Shown: positions 37,991-46,815, counted from the stretch's first letter. The stretch is 64,000 nucleotides of DNA from Streptomyces davaonensis JCM 4913 (GCF_000349325.1 NC_020504.1:6854053-6918052), one strand, 5' to 3'. Notes: generated from the letters alone by a model not told the origin. Numbers and translations are program-made.

Positions 37991-38788
37991 GTGACACCCC
38001 ACGAGGCACACGGACCGTCCGAGGCACACGGACCCCCCGACCCACAACTCGCGCCCCCGGACCTGTTGCTCGCCGACCCCGACCCCGACCTGGCCCGGGA
38101 CGTCGCCGCCCGTTTCCTCGCCGCGGGCGTGCGCACCCTGGTCTGCCACGACGGCGCCGAGGCCCTGCTCCAAGTCGGCGCCCGCCGCCCGCGCGCGGTG
38201 CTGCTCGCCGCCCCGCTGCCGCTGGTCGGCGCCGCCGCGGTCACCGAACTGATCGCCCGGCTGCACCCGGTGCCGGTCATCGTCGGCGCCGGGGCGGAGG
38301 GCGCCGCGGAGGCCACCGCCGCGCTCTCGGCGGGCGCCGTGGCCTTCGTCGCCCGCCCCTACCGGGCCGAGGAGATACTGCCGTTGCTCAGGGGCGACCG
38401 GGGCGACCGGGGCGACCGGACCGCGGGCGACGCGCCGCGGATGCTGGTCGTCGGGGACATCGAGCTCGATGCCGAGGGCTTTCATGTGTACGTCCGCGGG
38501 CGCTCCCTCACCCTGCCGGTGCGCGAGTTCCTGCTGCTGCGCTATCTGATGGAGCGGCCCAACAAGGTCGTCAGCCGAAGGGAGTTGACCAAGGCGCTCT
38601 GGGGCGTGGACAAGCTCGACAGCAACACGCTGACGGTGCATGTGCGCCGGGTTCGCAACAAACTGCGGGACGAGGCGGGCAGCCGGTGCACCATCGACGC
38701 GATCCGGGGCATGGGATACCGGCTCGAGTGCGGGCGGGAGGACGCCGCCGCAAGCGACCGCGCCGGGGTGAAGGTGAACCGTGGGTGA
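37991..38788 (+). CDS. OmpR/PhoB-fold response regulator with degenerate receiver
   Basis: A 265-residue protein with a receiver-like N-terminus and a winged-helix DNA-binding C-terminus (about 155-250: LPVREFLLLRYLMERPNKVV, VHVRRVRNKL, IRGMGYRLE). The receiver lacks the key residues: where the phosphorylated Asp is expected it reads RAVLLAAPLP (Ala73), the Thr/Ser position falls in VIVGAGAEG, and the conserved Lys is replaced by Arg in FVARPY. It is therefore probably not controlled by a histidine kinase. Between the domains a 9-nt repeat encodes GDRGDRGDR. GTG 37991 follows GAAGGAG. Its place 68 bp after pstB suggests a phosphate link. Confidence 0.88.
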   Translation: MTPHEAHGPSEAHGPPDPQLAPPDLLLADPDPDLARDVAARFLAAGVRTLVCHDGAEALLQVGARRPRAVLLAAPLPLVGAAAVTELIARLHPVPVIVGAGAEGAAEATAALSAGAVAFVARPYRAEEILPLLRGDRGDRGDRTAGDAPRMLVVGDIELDAEGFHVYVRGRSLTLPVREFLLLRYLMERPNKVVSRRELTKALWGVDKLDSNTLTVHVRRVRNKLRDEAGSRCTIDAIRGMGYRLECGREDAAASDRAGVKVNRG

Positions 38789-38850
38789 ACTACTGGTGGG
38801 TGCGGCGGTCGGGTTCCGGAGCATCGGCGGAACCGCCCTATGGTGGGTGA

Positions 38851-39213
38851 ATGAACGTCTCTTCTGGGGAAACGGAGACCGCGGCCGGCCAACCGGAAGG
38901 GGCTACGTCGTCCTTGGCCCGCCTGCTGATCGACCGTGACGAGGCCGAGCGCCTCGCCGCCGTGCTCAAGGCCATCGCCGACCCGACCCGGCTTCAGCTG
39001 CTCCGGCTCATCGAGCGCGCCCCCGCCGGCGAGGCGTGCGTCGCCGACCTCACCGACTGTCTGGGGCTGCGGCAGCCGACCGTCAGCCACCATCTGAAGG
39101 TCATGACCGAGGCGGGGCTGCTCACCCGGGAGCGGCGCGGGACATGGGTCTGGTACGCCGTCGACCGCGGCGGGCTGCACCGGGTACGGGACATCCTGGA
39201 CCGGGCCGCCTAG
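38851..39213 (+). CDS. ArsR/SmtB-family regulator
   Basis: A 120-residue winged-helix repressor: LKAIADPTRLQLLRLI, then the recognition helix QPTVSHHLKVMTEAGLL and wing GTWVWYAV. There is a metal-type ACVADL (Cys after Glu-Ala, like the ELCVCDL site of ArsR), but only a single Cys there plus one in TDCLG, so metal sensing is uncertain. ATG 38851. Its stop overlaps the convergent MazG-like gene by 4 bp. Target genes are not evident. Confidence 0.88.
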   Translation: MNVSSGETETAAGQPEGATSSLARLLIDRDEAERLAAVLKAIADPTRLQLLRLIERAPAGEACVADLTDCLGLRQPTVSHHLKVMTEAGLLTRERRGTWVWYAVDRGGLHRVRDILDRAA

Positions 39214-39581
39214 CTCTTGGGGGAGTGCGGTCCCCGGGACCGCTCCCGCACCCGGGCCAGATGGTCGCTGAACACCTGCCGCGTGTCCGGCGTCAGCGTC
39301 CGCAGGGCGACCAGGGCCGTGATCACGACATCGCAGAGCTCGGCCTGGACGTCGTCCCAGGTGTGGGTGACGCCCTTGCGCGGGTTCTGGCCGGTCGCCC
39401 CGATCACCGCCTCGGCGACCTCGCCGACCTCCTCGGACAGCTTCAGCATGCGCAGGAGCATGCCCTCGCGGCCGTCGAGCGGACGGTTCGCGTCCACCCA
39501 GGCCCACAAGTCCTCGATGCCGGCCCAGAGGTCGTCGGCGGGGTCGGTGGGGGTGGCCTGTTCCGTCGTACGCGAAGTCAT
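39210..39581 (-). CDS. MazG-like nucleotide pyrophosphohydrolase
   Basis: A 123-residue all-alpha NTP pyrophosphatase. The metal-binding acids are in LSEEVGEVAEAVIG (E-E-x-x-E) and QAELCDVVITAL (E-x-x-D). The family hydrolyses (d)NTPs to monophosphates, often for housecleaning. The product is close to the normal size for single-domain MazG-like proteins. It is convergent with the ArsR gene and followed at 39641 by a same-strand DoxX gene. Confidence 0.85.
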   Translation of the reverse strand: MTSRTTEQATPTDPADDLWAGIEDLWAWVDANRPLDGREGMLLRMLKLSEEVGEVAEAVIGATGQNPRKGVTHTWDDVQAELCDVVITALVALRTLTPDTRQVFSDHLARVRERSRGPHSPKS

Positions 39582-39640
39582 ACGCAGAGCCTGCCATGCC
39601 CCACTGACAACGCCCCCGACAGCGTCCCTGACCGCGCTCC

Positions 39641-40198
39641 CTACTGGGAGAACTCCTCCTCGAACAAGGCCACCTGCTCGCCCTCCCGCTCCTCGCGCAG
39701 CCGCTTGGTGCGCATGCCCACGATCACCGCCGTGCCCGCCGCCGTCGCCGCGAGGGCCGCCGGCACCATCCAGCCGCGGTCGAAGACATGGCCGAGCGCG
39801 TGGTCCAGGGAGAGCCGCCCCGGTCCGCTGATCGCGAGCCCGGTCGCCGCCAGGCCCAGGGTCGCCGCGTACTCGTAGCCACCACCGGCGTTGAAGAAGC
39901 CGTTCGGGGTGTGCACCGCGGCCGCGCCCGCCATGGCACCGGCCGCCGCCGCGCCCGCCGCCGGGGTCGCGAGGCCCAGCGCCAGCAGCGTGCCGCCGCC
40001 CGCCTCGGCGAGCCCGGCCATGGTCGCGTTGGTCCGGCCGGGCCGGTAGCCGACGGACTCCATGAACTGCCCGGTGCCCTCGATACCTCCTCCGCCGAAC
40101 CAGCCCAGCAGTTTCTGTGCGCCGTGCGCGGCGAGCACCCCGCCGGCACCCAGCCGGAGCAGCAGCAGGCCCAGATCACGTCGGTCGTATGCGCTCAC
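39641..40198 (-). CDS. DoxX-family membrane protein
   Basis: A 185-residue membrane protein with four hydrophobic segments. It opens with the DoxX pattern LLLLRLGAGGVLAAHGAQKLLGWFGG and continues GFMESVGY-like (FMESVGYRPG), LAEAGGGTLLALGL and an HTPNGFF loop. GTG 40198 (VSAYDRRDLG) with GGGAGA upstream is the likely start; the long open frame to 40660 is antisense to the SnoaL-like gene. The substrate is unknown; the family is linked with thiol/redox functions. Confidence 0.85.
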   Translation of the reverse strand: MSAYDRRDLGLLLLRLGAGGVLAAHGAQKLLGWFGGGGIEGTGQFMESVGYRPGRTNATMAGLAEAGGGTLLALGLATPAAGAAAAGAMAGAAAVHTPNGFFNAGGGYEYAATLGLAATGLAISGPGRLSLDHALGHVFDRGWMVPAALAATAAGTAVIVGMRTKRLREEREGEQVALFEEEFSQ

Positions 40199-40330
40199 GA
40201 TGTCTCCCGTGACAGACAGCAGGATCGGTCCCCTCCGGTGGGTCCACCGTCCCACCGCCCGCGCCCGGCGGGCCTGTCCGGGCCGCCGTTCGGGTGGCGG
40301 GGCGGCGGGAGCGGTGTGAGTCTGACGGGC

Positions 40331-40657
40331 ATGACGATCCAACCGAAGAACCTCAGCGACCCGGTCGTCCGGGACTTCGTGACCGCCGTCAACCAGCACG
40401 ACCGGGACGCCTTCATGGCCCTGCTCACCCCGGACGCGACCATGGCCGACGACGGCACCGACCGCGACCTCGATGACTGGATCGACCGGGAGATCTTCTC
40501 CTCCAACGGTCATATGGAGGTCGACAAGGAGTCCGACGGCGGCCACGCCCTCCTCGCCCGCTACCGCAACGACACCTGGGGCGAGATGCGCACCCGCTGG
40601 CGCTTCGACGTCGACGACAACGGCCGGATCCGCCGCTTCGAGACCGGCCAGGCGTAG
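40331..40657 (+). CDS. SnoaL/NTF2-like small protein
   Basis: A 108-residue alpha+beta cone-fold protein. The pattern FVTAVNQHDRDAFMALLTPDATMADDGTDRDLDDW is typical of SnoaL-like/DUF4440 proteins, and the end is RTRWRFDVDDNGRIRRFETG. The ATG at 40331 was selected; the upstream open frame is antisense to the DoxX gene. The function (enzyme, ligand binder) cannot be determined. Confidence 0.8.
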   Translation: MTIQPKNLSDPVVRDFVTAVNQHDRDAFMALLTPDATMADDGTDRDLDDWIDREIFSSNGHMEVDKESDGGHALLARYRNDTWGEMRTRWRFDVDDNGRIRRFETGQA

Positions 40658-40675
40658 CACCAGGCCGTACGCCGG

Positions 40676-41362
40676 TCAGTACGCCACTCGCTGTTCCGTC
40701 AGCGTGATCCGGCCCGACCTGATGGTGGCCAGGCGCGGGGCGCGGCGGGCGATCGAGGAGTCGTGGGTGACCATGACGAAGGTCAGCCCGTGCTCGCGCC
40801 ACAGCCCCTCCAGCAGGGCCATGATGTCGTCCCGGGTGCTCTCGTCGAGGTTGCCGGTGGGCTCGTCGGCGAGCAGCACCTTCGGCCGCTTGACCAGCGC
40901 GCGGGCGATGGCGACGCGCTGCTGCTGGCCGCCGGACAGCTCCGAGGGGACGTGGGTCAGGCGTTCGCCGAGGCCGACCGAGCGCAGCGCCTCGGCCGCC
41001 CGCTCGCGCCGCTCGGCGGGCTTGACGCCGAGCGGGACGAGGGCGGTCTCGACGTTCTCCTGCGCGGTCAGCGTGGGGATCAGGTTGAACGCCTGGAAGA
41101 TGATGCCGATCTTCTCGGCGCGCACCCGGGTCAGCCGGGCCTCGCTGACGGTCGCGAGGTCCACGCCGTCGAGTTCCACGCTGCCCTCGGACGGGCGGTC
41201 CAGGCCGCCGATCATCTGAAGAAGCGTCGACTTGCCGCCGCCGGTGGGTCCTTGGATGACGAGCTGGTCGCCGTCGGCGATGGTGAGGTCGACGCCGCGC
41301 AGCGCCTCCACCGTCTCCTTGCCGCGCGTGTAGCGCTTGGTGACGCCGGTGAGCTGGTACAT
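40676..41362 (-). CDS. MacB/LolD-type ABC transporter ATPase
   Basis: A 228-residue ABC ATPase with Walker A GPTGGGKST (usual second Ser/Gly variation), Q-loop IFQAFNLIPTLTAQEN (typical of MacB/LolD), signature [15 protein letters not shown], Walker B VLLADEPTGNLDE and H-loop VTHDSSIA. ATG 41362 (MYQLTGVTKRY); the longer frame reading to 41878 is antisense to the permease. It lies 29 bp downstream of the permease gene, in the same transcript. Confidence 0.93.
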   Translation of the reverse strand: MYQLTGVTKRYTRGKETVEALRGVDLTIADGDQLVIQGPTGGGKSTLLQMIGGLDRPSEGSVELDGVDLATVSEARLTRVRAEKIGIIFQAFNLIPTLTAQENVETALVPLGVKPAERRERAAEALRSVGLGERLTHVPSELSGGQQQRVAIARALVKRPKVLLADEPTGNLDESTRDDIMALLEGLWREHGLTFVMVTHDSSIARRAPRLATIRSGRITLTEQRVAY

Positions 41363-41391
41363 GGGGGTTCTCCGAAAGGTTGGTAGCAGGT

Positions 41392-42849
41392 TCAGGAGAC
41401 GCTGCGCAGGGCGTCCGCCGGGCGCATTCGGGAGGCGCGCCAGCCGCCCATGGCGCCGGCGATGAGACCGCCGGCGACCGCGAGGCCGACCGCGAGGGCG
41501 ATGGTGGTCACCGAGACCGGCGCGGACAGGGCGATCTCCATGGTGTTCTGGGCGGACTGACCGCCAGGGCCGCCACCCATGCCGCCCCCGCCGGGACCGC
41601 CGCCCATGCCGCCACCGCCGCTTGAGCCGAGCTGCGCCGTCAGCTTCGGACTGATCGCCGTGACCGCGTACGCCGCCGCGAGGCCCAGCGCGATTCCGAG
41701 GCCGCCGCCGAGCAGTCCGTTGACCATCGACTCGCCGACCACCTGCCGGGTCACCCGGCGGCTCGGCCAGCCGAGCGCCTTCAGCGTGCCGAACTCCCGC
41801 ACCCGGCGTGAGACCGCCGAGGAGGTCAGCAGCGCGGCCACCAGGAAGGCGGCGGCGAGCACCGCGACCGACAGCCACTTGCCGACGCTGGTGGCGAGGT
41901 TGGAGGCGGTCGACAGCGAGCCGGACACCGTGTCCGCGAGGTCGGCGGAGGTCGTCACCGTCGTACCCGAGATGTTCTTCTGGATCGCCGACTTCACGGT
42001 GTCGATCCGCTGGGAGTCGGTGGCCTTGACGTAGATCGTGGTGACCTTGTTCTTGGCGTCGCCCAGCGTCTGGGCCTGCTTCAGCGGCAGATAGACGTCG
42101 GTGGTGGCCTCGCTGCTCTCCGGCGTCGCGAGGCCGATGACCGTGTACTTGGTGCCGGAGATCTTGAAGGTCTCGCCGACCTTGTACTCGTTCTCCTTGG
42201 CGTAGGACTTGCTGAGCACCGCCACCTTCGCGTTGGTCTGCGCGGCCGTGAAGGTCTTGCCGGAGGTGATCGTCGAGCCGGCCAGCGGGCCGAGGTCCTG
42301 GTCGGTGACGTCGACGCCGGCGACCGAGTAGGAGTTGACGTCGAAGGCGGCGCCGCCGCCCTGGACCTGGGGCTGCCCGGTGCCGGTGTCGCCACCGCCG
42401 GGACCTCCCTGACCCTGACTCTGCGACTGGGCCTGGCCCTGGGTGAAGGTGCCGTCGACCTTGGTGACGTTCAGGGTGAGGGCGCCGACCGCGTTCGCGA
42501 CGCCGCTCTGTGCGGCGACCTTCTCCACCAGGGAGGCCTTGAGGGCCTCACCGCCCTGGGTCATCACCCGGTCCGAGCTCTGCTCCTCGTCGTCGTCGGA
42601 GCCGGCGTCGAACTCGAACCTCGGGCCGCCCGAGGCGTTGTCGGTGGGCGCCGAGCGGGCCTTGGTGACCGTCATGTCGGTGCCCAGGCCGTAGAGCGAC
42701 TGAAGGACCTTGTCCTGCGCCTGCTGCATGCCCGCCGACACCGAGTTGACGGTGATGACGAGGGCGATTCCGAGCGCCAGACCCAGTGCGACCACCAGAG
42801 CCGCCTTCTTGCGCCGGCTCAGCTCGCGCTTGAGATAGATGCCAAACAT
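41392..42849 (-). CDS. FtsX/MacB-like ABC transporter permease
   Basis: A 485-residue permease with an N-terminal membrane anchor (AALVVALGLALGIALVITVNS), a long extracytoplasmic MacB-like region, then three C-terminal transmembrane segments with the FtsX pattern GTLKALGWPSRRVTRQV. Two low-complexity inserts are notable: a Gln/Gly/Ser-rich stretch near 130-155 and a Gly/Met/Pro repeat (GGGMGGGPGG twice) near 425-445 between the last two membrane segments. With the downstream ATPase it forms an exporter of unknown substrate. Confidence 0.9.
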   Translation of the reverse strand: MFGIYLKRELSRRKKAALVVALGLALGIALVITVNSVSAGMQQAQDKVLQSLYGLGTDMTVTKARSAPTDNASGGPRFEFDAGSDDDEEQSSDRVMTQGGEALKASLVEKVAAQSGVANAVGALTLNVTKVDGTFTQGQAQSQSQGQGGPGGGDTGTGQPQVQGGGAAFDVNSYSVAGVDVTDQDLGPLAGSTITSGKTFTAAQTNAKVAVLSKSYAKENEYKVGETFKISGTKYTVIGLATPESSEATTDVYLPLKQAQTLGDAKNKVTTIYVKATDSQRIDTVKSAIQKNISGTTVTTSADLADTVSGSLSTASNLATSVGKWLSVAVLAAAFLVAALLTSSAVSRRVREFGTLKALGWPSRRVTRQVVGESMVNGLLGGGLGIALGLAAAYAVTAISPKLTAQLGSSGGGGMGGGPGGGGMGGGPGGQSAQNTMEIALSAPVSVTTIALAVGLAVAGGLIAGAMGGWRASRMRPADALRSVS

Positions 42850-43215
42850 CCCGTTCCTCGAAGGTTCTCGGCGCCCGCTGTGGGCGCCGCCTCAAGGTAG
42901 GGACGAAACGTTGTACGGCCGTGAGCAATCGATATGTACGACCTGAGAAGGGATGTGTGCGAGCTGAGAGTTCCGAGTGGTACGGCAGCCGTCCACGGCG
43001 CGGTGCGTACCCCGCGGTCCCACGCGAGGTCCACCCCCAACCCGCGCCGTGAACGGCTGCCGTCTCCCCCCTCGGTTTGGTCAGCGGAAGCTCTTCTCTC
43101 CAACTGTGAAGCTCTTGTGGAGGAGAGTTGAGCATAAGCCGCCGACCGGCCGCAATGGAGCGGACGGTCAAATTCCGGTTGTGCAAGTTATGAAGACCGG
43201 GCTCCTCGGAAATGC
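42850..43215. other. 366-bp intergenic region upstream of the ABC permease
   Basis: No convincing gene is present. It lies between the permease start (transcribed left) and the stop of the SDR gene (also transcribed left), so it holds the promoter of the ABC operon and probably the terminator of the SDR gene. Its main feature is the long inverted repeat at 42982-43063. Confidence 0.6.
42982..43063. repeat. Long inverted repeat (22-bp arms, one mismatch)
   Basis: The arm 42982-43003 (starting ACGGCAGCCGT, ending GGCGCGG) is the reverse complement of 43042-43063 with one mismatch, around a 38-nt spacer that has partial self-complementarity. Beyond the arms, weaker pairing continues (GGTACGG side against CTCGG side). 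It could be a terminator for the SDR gene, an mRNA leader structure of the ABC operon, or the remnant of a small inverted-repeat element. Confidence 0.6.
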
Positions 43216-43983
43216 TCAGCCGCGGCCCACGTACGGCATCGCCGTCGCCAGCACCGTCGCGAACTGCACATTCGCCGCCAACGGCAGCTCCGCCATGTGC
43301 CGGACCGTGCGCGCGACATCGGCCGCGTCCATCACGGGCTCGGGCGCCACCTCGCCGTTGGCCTGGAGCGCGCCGGTCTGCATCCGGGCCGTCATCTCGG
43401 TGGCCGCGTTGCCGATGTCGATCTGCCCCACCGCGATGTCGTACGGCCGCCCGTCCAGCGACAGCGACTTGGTCAGGCCGGTCAGCGCGTGCTTGGTCGC
43501 CGTGTAGGCGACGGAGTGCGGACGGGGCGCGTGGGCGGAGATCGACCCGTTGTTGATGATCCGCCCGCCCCGCGGATCCTGCTCCTTCATCTGCCGGAAC
43601 GCCGCCTGCGCGCACAGGAACGCCCCGTTGAGGTTGGTGTCCACCACATGCCGCCAGGCCTCGTACGGCAGCTCCTCCACCGGAACCCCGCCCGGACCGA
43701 ACGTCCCCGCGTTGTTGAACAGCAGGTCGATGCGCCCGAACCGGTCCACCGCCGCGGCGAACAGCGCGGCCACGTCCTCGGGCCGCGAGACATCCGCGCG
43801 TACGGCCAGGGAGGCGCCCTCGGGCATCAGGGCCGCCGTCTCCTCCAGGGTCTCAAGGCGGCGGCCTGCCAGCGCCACCGACCAGCCCGCGCGCAACAGT
43901 TCCACGGTGACGGCGCGTCCGATGCCGGAGCCCGCCCCAGTCACCACGGCGATGGACGGCTTGCCAGTTTCCTTCGCATTCAT
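43216..43983 (-). CDS. SDR-family NAD(P)-dependent oxidoreductase
   Basis: A 255-residue classical short-chain dehydrogenase: cofactor motif [10 protein letters not shown] near the N-terminus, NNAG, the catalytic Ser in [14 protein letters not shown], and Y-x-x-x-K in [11 protein letters not shown]. The usual residue after the first strand is Gly-Arg-Arg, which favours NADP. ATG 43983 ([10 protein letters not shown]); the frame extends to 44028 without protein-like sequence. The substrate is unknown. Confidence 0.92.
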   Translation of the reverse strand: MNAKETGKPSIAVVTGAGSGIGRAVTVELLRAGWSVALAGRRLETLEETAALMPEGASLAVRADVSRPEDVAALFAAAVDRFGRIDLLFNNAGTFGPGGVPVEELPYEAWRHVVDTNLNGAFLCAQAAFRQMKEQDPRGGRIINNGSISAHAPRPHSVAYTATKHALTGLTKSLSLDGRPYDIAVGQIDIGNAATEMTARMQTGALQANGEVAPEPVMDAADVARTVRHMAELPLAANVQFATVLATAMPYVGRG

Positions 43984-44118
43984 GGGCCCGCAGCGTACGG
44001 GAGGGTCCGCCATTCGGAACTCATCCATCCGCCATCTGGGTGTTGTGTACGCGCCAATCGAGAGTCGTCCCCGGGCACTCCAATGCCTGATGCATTCATT
44101 TCGTCAGGGGAGGACCGG

Positions 44119-45759
44119 ATGACACTCGACACACACCCGTCCCGACACACTGCCGAACTGCGCGCGGCGGCCCGCCACTTGGGCCGCCGCCGCTTCCTCA
44201 CGGTCACCGGCGCGGCCGCCGCGCTCGCCTTCGCGGTGAACCTGCCCACGGCCGGGGTCGCGGGCGCCGCGGAGCTGGACGCCGCGCGGATCACCGACGA
44301 CCCGTTCACCCTCGGCGTCGCCTCCGGCGACCCCCAGCCCGGCTCGGTCCTGCTGTGGACCCGGCTGGCCCCCGCCCCTTTCCAGCCCGACGGCGGACTG
44401 CCCGCCGAGCGCGTCACCGTGCACTGGGAGCTGGCCCGCGACGAGAACTTCCGCCGCACCGTCAGACGCGGCACCGCCACCGCACACCCCGAGTTCCAGC
44501 ACACGGTCCACGTCGAGGTCGGCCGGCTCGACACCGACCGCGTCTTCTACTACCGCTTCCGGGTGGGCTCCTGGATCTCCGAGACCGGCCGCACCCGCAC
44601 CGCCCCCGCCCCCGGCGACCGCGTCTTGGGGCTCAAACTGGCCGCCGTCTCCTGCCAGGCGTACCACGACGGCTACTTCACCCCGTACGCCCATCTCGCC
44701 GCCGACGACGTCGACGTCGTCCTGCACCTCGGCGACTACCTCTACGAGTACGCCGTCAGCGCGGCCGGCGGCTCCCGCAACTACACCGACCGCACCCTGC
44801 CCGCCCTGTTCAACCGGGAGACGCTGACCCTGGAGGACTACCGGCTGCGGTACGCCCTCTACAAGAGCGACCCCGATCTGCGCGCCGCGCACGCCGCGCA
44901 CCCCTTCGTCGTCACCTGGGACGACCACGAGACCGAGAACAACTACGCCGACGACATCCCCGAGAACAGCGTGCCCCCGGAGGAGTTCCTGCTGCGCCGC
45001 GCCTCCGCCTACCGCGCCTACTGGGAGCACCAGCCGCTGCGCCGCCCCCAGCTCCCCGAGGGCCCGGACATGCAGCTCTACCGGCGGCTGCACTGGGGCC
45101 GGCTCGCCCAGTTCGACGTGCTAGACACCCGGCAGTACCGCTCCAACCAGGCCCAGGGCGACGGCGCCAAGGTCCCAGGGCCCGAGGTCGACGACCCGGC
45201 GCGCACCATGACCGGCGAGACCCAGGAGCGGTGGCTGCTGGACGGCTGGCAGGACTCGCGGGCGCTGTGGAACGTCGTCCCGCAGCAGGTCGTCTTCTCG
45301 CAGCGGAAGTTCGACCTGACCGAGCCGTCCCGGGTCTCGATGGACGCCTGGGACGGCTACCGCGCCTCCCGCCGCCGGATCCTGGACGGCGCCGAGGCGG
45401 CGGGCGTCGCGAACCTGATGGTGCTCACCGGCGATGTGCACGTCGGGTACGCCTTCGACATCAAGGACGACTTCGACGACCCGGCGTCCCGGACCCGGGG
45501 CACCGAGATCGTGGCGACCTCGATCTCCAGCGGCCGGGACGGCGCCGACAAGCCCGCGAACTGGGACACCTACATGACCGCCAACCCGCACCTGCGGTTC
45601 TACAACGGACGGCGCGGCTATGTGACCGTCGCGCTCGGCGAGGAGCTGGCGCGGGCGGACTTCAAGACGGTGCCGTACGTGACCACGCCGGGGGCGCCGG
45701 TCACGACGGCCGCGTCCTTCGTCACGGAGGCGGGGGAGCCGGGGCTCAAGCCCGCGTGA
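44119..45759 (+). CDS. phoD: PhoD-type alkaline phosphatase, Tat-exported
   Basis: A 546-residue secreted phosphatase/phosphodiesterase. A Tat signal (GRRRFLTVTGAAAALAFAV) is followed by the PhoD N-terminal domain (FTLGVASGDPQPGSVLLWTR) and the metallophosphatase core: CQAYHDGYF, HLGDYLYEY (Asp206), WDDHE (Asp268-Glu271) and GDVHVGY (Asp439, His441). PhoD releases phosphate from phosphodiesters using Ca2+/Fe3+. ATG 44119 follows GGGGAGGA. It belongs functionally with pst, though I could not find a clear PHO box; an AATGC-N5-GCATT inverted repeat lies at about 44080-44094. Confidence 0.93.
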   Translation: MTLDTHPSRHTAELRAAARHLGRRRFLTVTGAAAALAFAVNLPTAGVAGAAELDAARITDDPFTLGVASGDPQPGSVLLWTRLAPAPFQPDGGLPAERVTVHWELARDENFRRTVRRGTATAHPEFQHTVHVEVGRLDTDRVFYYRFRVGSWISETGRTRTAPAPGDRVLGLKLAAVSCQAYHDGYFTPYAHLAADDVDVVLHLGDYLYEYAVSAAGGSRNYTDRTLPALFNRETLTLEDYRLRYALYKSDPDLRAAHAAHPFVVTWDDHETENNYADDIPENSVPPEEFLLRRASAYRAYWEHQPLRRPQLPEGPDMQLYRRLHWGRLAQFDVLDTRQYRSNQAQGDGAKVPGPEVDDPARTMTGETQERWLLDGWQDSRALWNVVPQQVVFSQRKFDLTEPSRVSMDAWDGYRASRRRILDGAEAAGVANLMVLTGDVHVGYAFDIKDDFDDPASRTRGTEIVATSISSGRDGADKPANWDTYMTANPHLRFYNGRRGYVTVALGEELARADFKTVPYVTTPGAPVTTAASFVTEAGEPGLKPA

Positions 45760-45765
45760 GGGGGC

Positions 45766-45789
45766 CGGGCCTTCTGAGGCTCAGGCCCG
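45766..45789. terminator. Weak hairpin between convergent phoD and Gfo/Idh/MocA gene
   Basis: CGGGCCT (45766-45772) pairs with AGGCCCG (45783-45789) around a 10-nt loop, in the short convergent gap and reaching into the last codons of the oxidoreductase gene. It may serve both genes. Confidence 0.35.
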
Positions 45790-46815
45790 CGTGAGTGCGG
45801 GCTCCGGCTCGCCCGTCTCGCCCGGGTACCGGACGCCGACGCGGTCCCGTATCGCGTCGAGCGTCCGCATCACGGCGAGCGTGCCGTCCAGCGGGACCAG
45901 CGGGGACTCGGTCTCACCGGCCCGCAGGGCGCGCATCACCTCGGCGGCCTCGTGGCGCATGGTGCTGCGGGGGCCGTCGGCCGGGTCGGCGGTGAACGTC
46001 TCGGGGTCGCGGCCGTCCCGGTGCAGGACGAAGTGGTCCGGGAAGAAGAAGCCGTGCGGGATGTCGATACGGCCGAGCGAGCCGGTGACCGAGGCCCCCG
46101 TCGCCGTACCGCCGACGATGGAGCAGTGCACCGAAGCGAGAGCGCCGCTCTCCCAGGAGAGCAGTGCTCCCGTCTGGAGATCGACGCCCTCATCCGAGAG
46201 CACTGCTCTCGCGGCGACGTCCGAGGGCTCCCCGAGCAGCAGCTGGGCGAACGACACCGGGTAGACGCCGAGATCGAGCAGGGCGCCGCCGCCCTGGGCG
46301 GGGTCGCGCAGCCGGTGCGAGGGCGGGAAGGGCCCGGCCAGCCCGAAGTCCGCCTGCACGGTGCGCACCTCGCCGATCGCCCCGTCGTCGACGAGCGCCT
46401 TGAGCTTGCGGACCAGCGGATTGCAGTACATCCACATCGCCTCCATCAGGAAGCTCCCGCGGTCCTTGGCGAGGGCGACCAGCTCCTCCGCCTCGCGCGA
46501 GTTCAGCGTGAACGCCTTCTCGCACAGCACGTTCCGCCCGGCCTCCAGACACAGACCGGCGGCCTCCCGATGCGCCGAGTGCGGGGTGGCGACGTAGACC
46601 ACATCGACGTCCGCGTCCGCCGCGAGCGAGGCCCAGTCGCCGTACGCCCGCCCGATCCCGAACCGCTCGGCGAAGGCGTCCGCCGAGCCCTGCGACCGCG
46701 AGGCCACGGCAACGACCTCGGCATCCGGCAGATCGACGAGATCACCCGCGAACGAGGCCGCGATCCCCCCGGTCGCCAAAATCCCCCAACGCACCCGTTG
46801 CTGCTGCTCGCCCAT
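45781..46815 (-). CDS. Gfo/Idh/MocA-family oxidoreductase
   Basis: A 344-residue NAD(P)-dependent dehydrogenase. The Rossmann start is RWGILATGGIAASFAGDL, then DVVYVATPHSAHREAA and the family signature CEKAFTLN (E-K-P/A). The C-terminal substrate domain includes GGGALLDLGVYPVSFA. ATG 46815 (MGEQQQRVRWG) is chosen; the open frame continues to 47151 without protein character. The substrate is probably a sugar or cyclitol derivative and is not identifiable. Confidence 0.9.
   Translation of the reverse strand: MGEQQQRVRWGILATGGIAASFAGDLVDLPDAEVVAVASRSQGSADAFAERFGIGRAYGDWASLAADADVDVVYVATPHSAHREAAGLCLEAGRNVLCEKAFTLNSREAEELVALAKDRGSFLMEAMWMYCNPLVRKLKALVDDGAIGEVRTVQADFGLAGPFPPSHRLRDPAQGGGALLDLGVYPVSFAQLLLGEPSDVAARAVLSDEGVDLQTGALLSWESGALASVHCSIVGGTATGASVTGSLGRIDIPHGFFFPDHFVLHRDGRDPETFTADPADGPRSTMRHEAAEVMRALRAGETESPLVPLDGTLAVMRTLDAIRDRVGVRYPGETGEPEPALTRA

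Noticed and set aside
38398..38424. GGGGCGACC tandem triplet in the response regulator
   Set aside because: A 9-bp x 3 in-frame repeat encoding the interdomain linker; not a CRISPR or VNTR of note.
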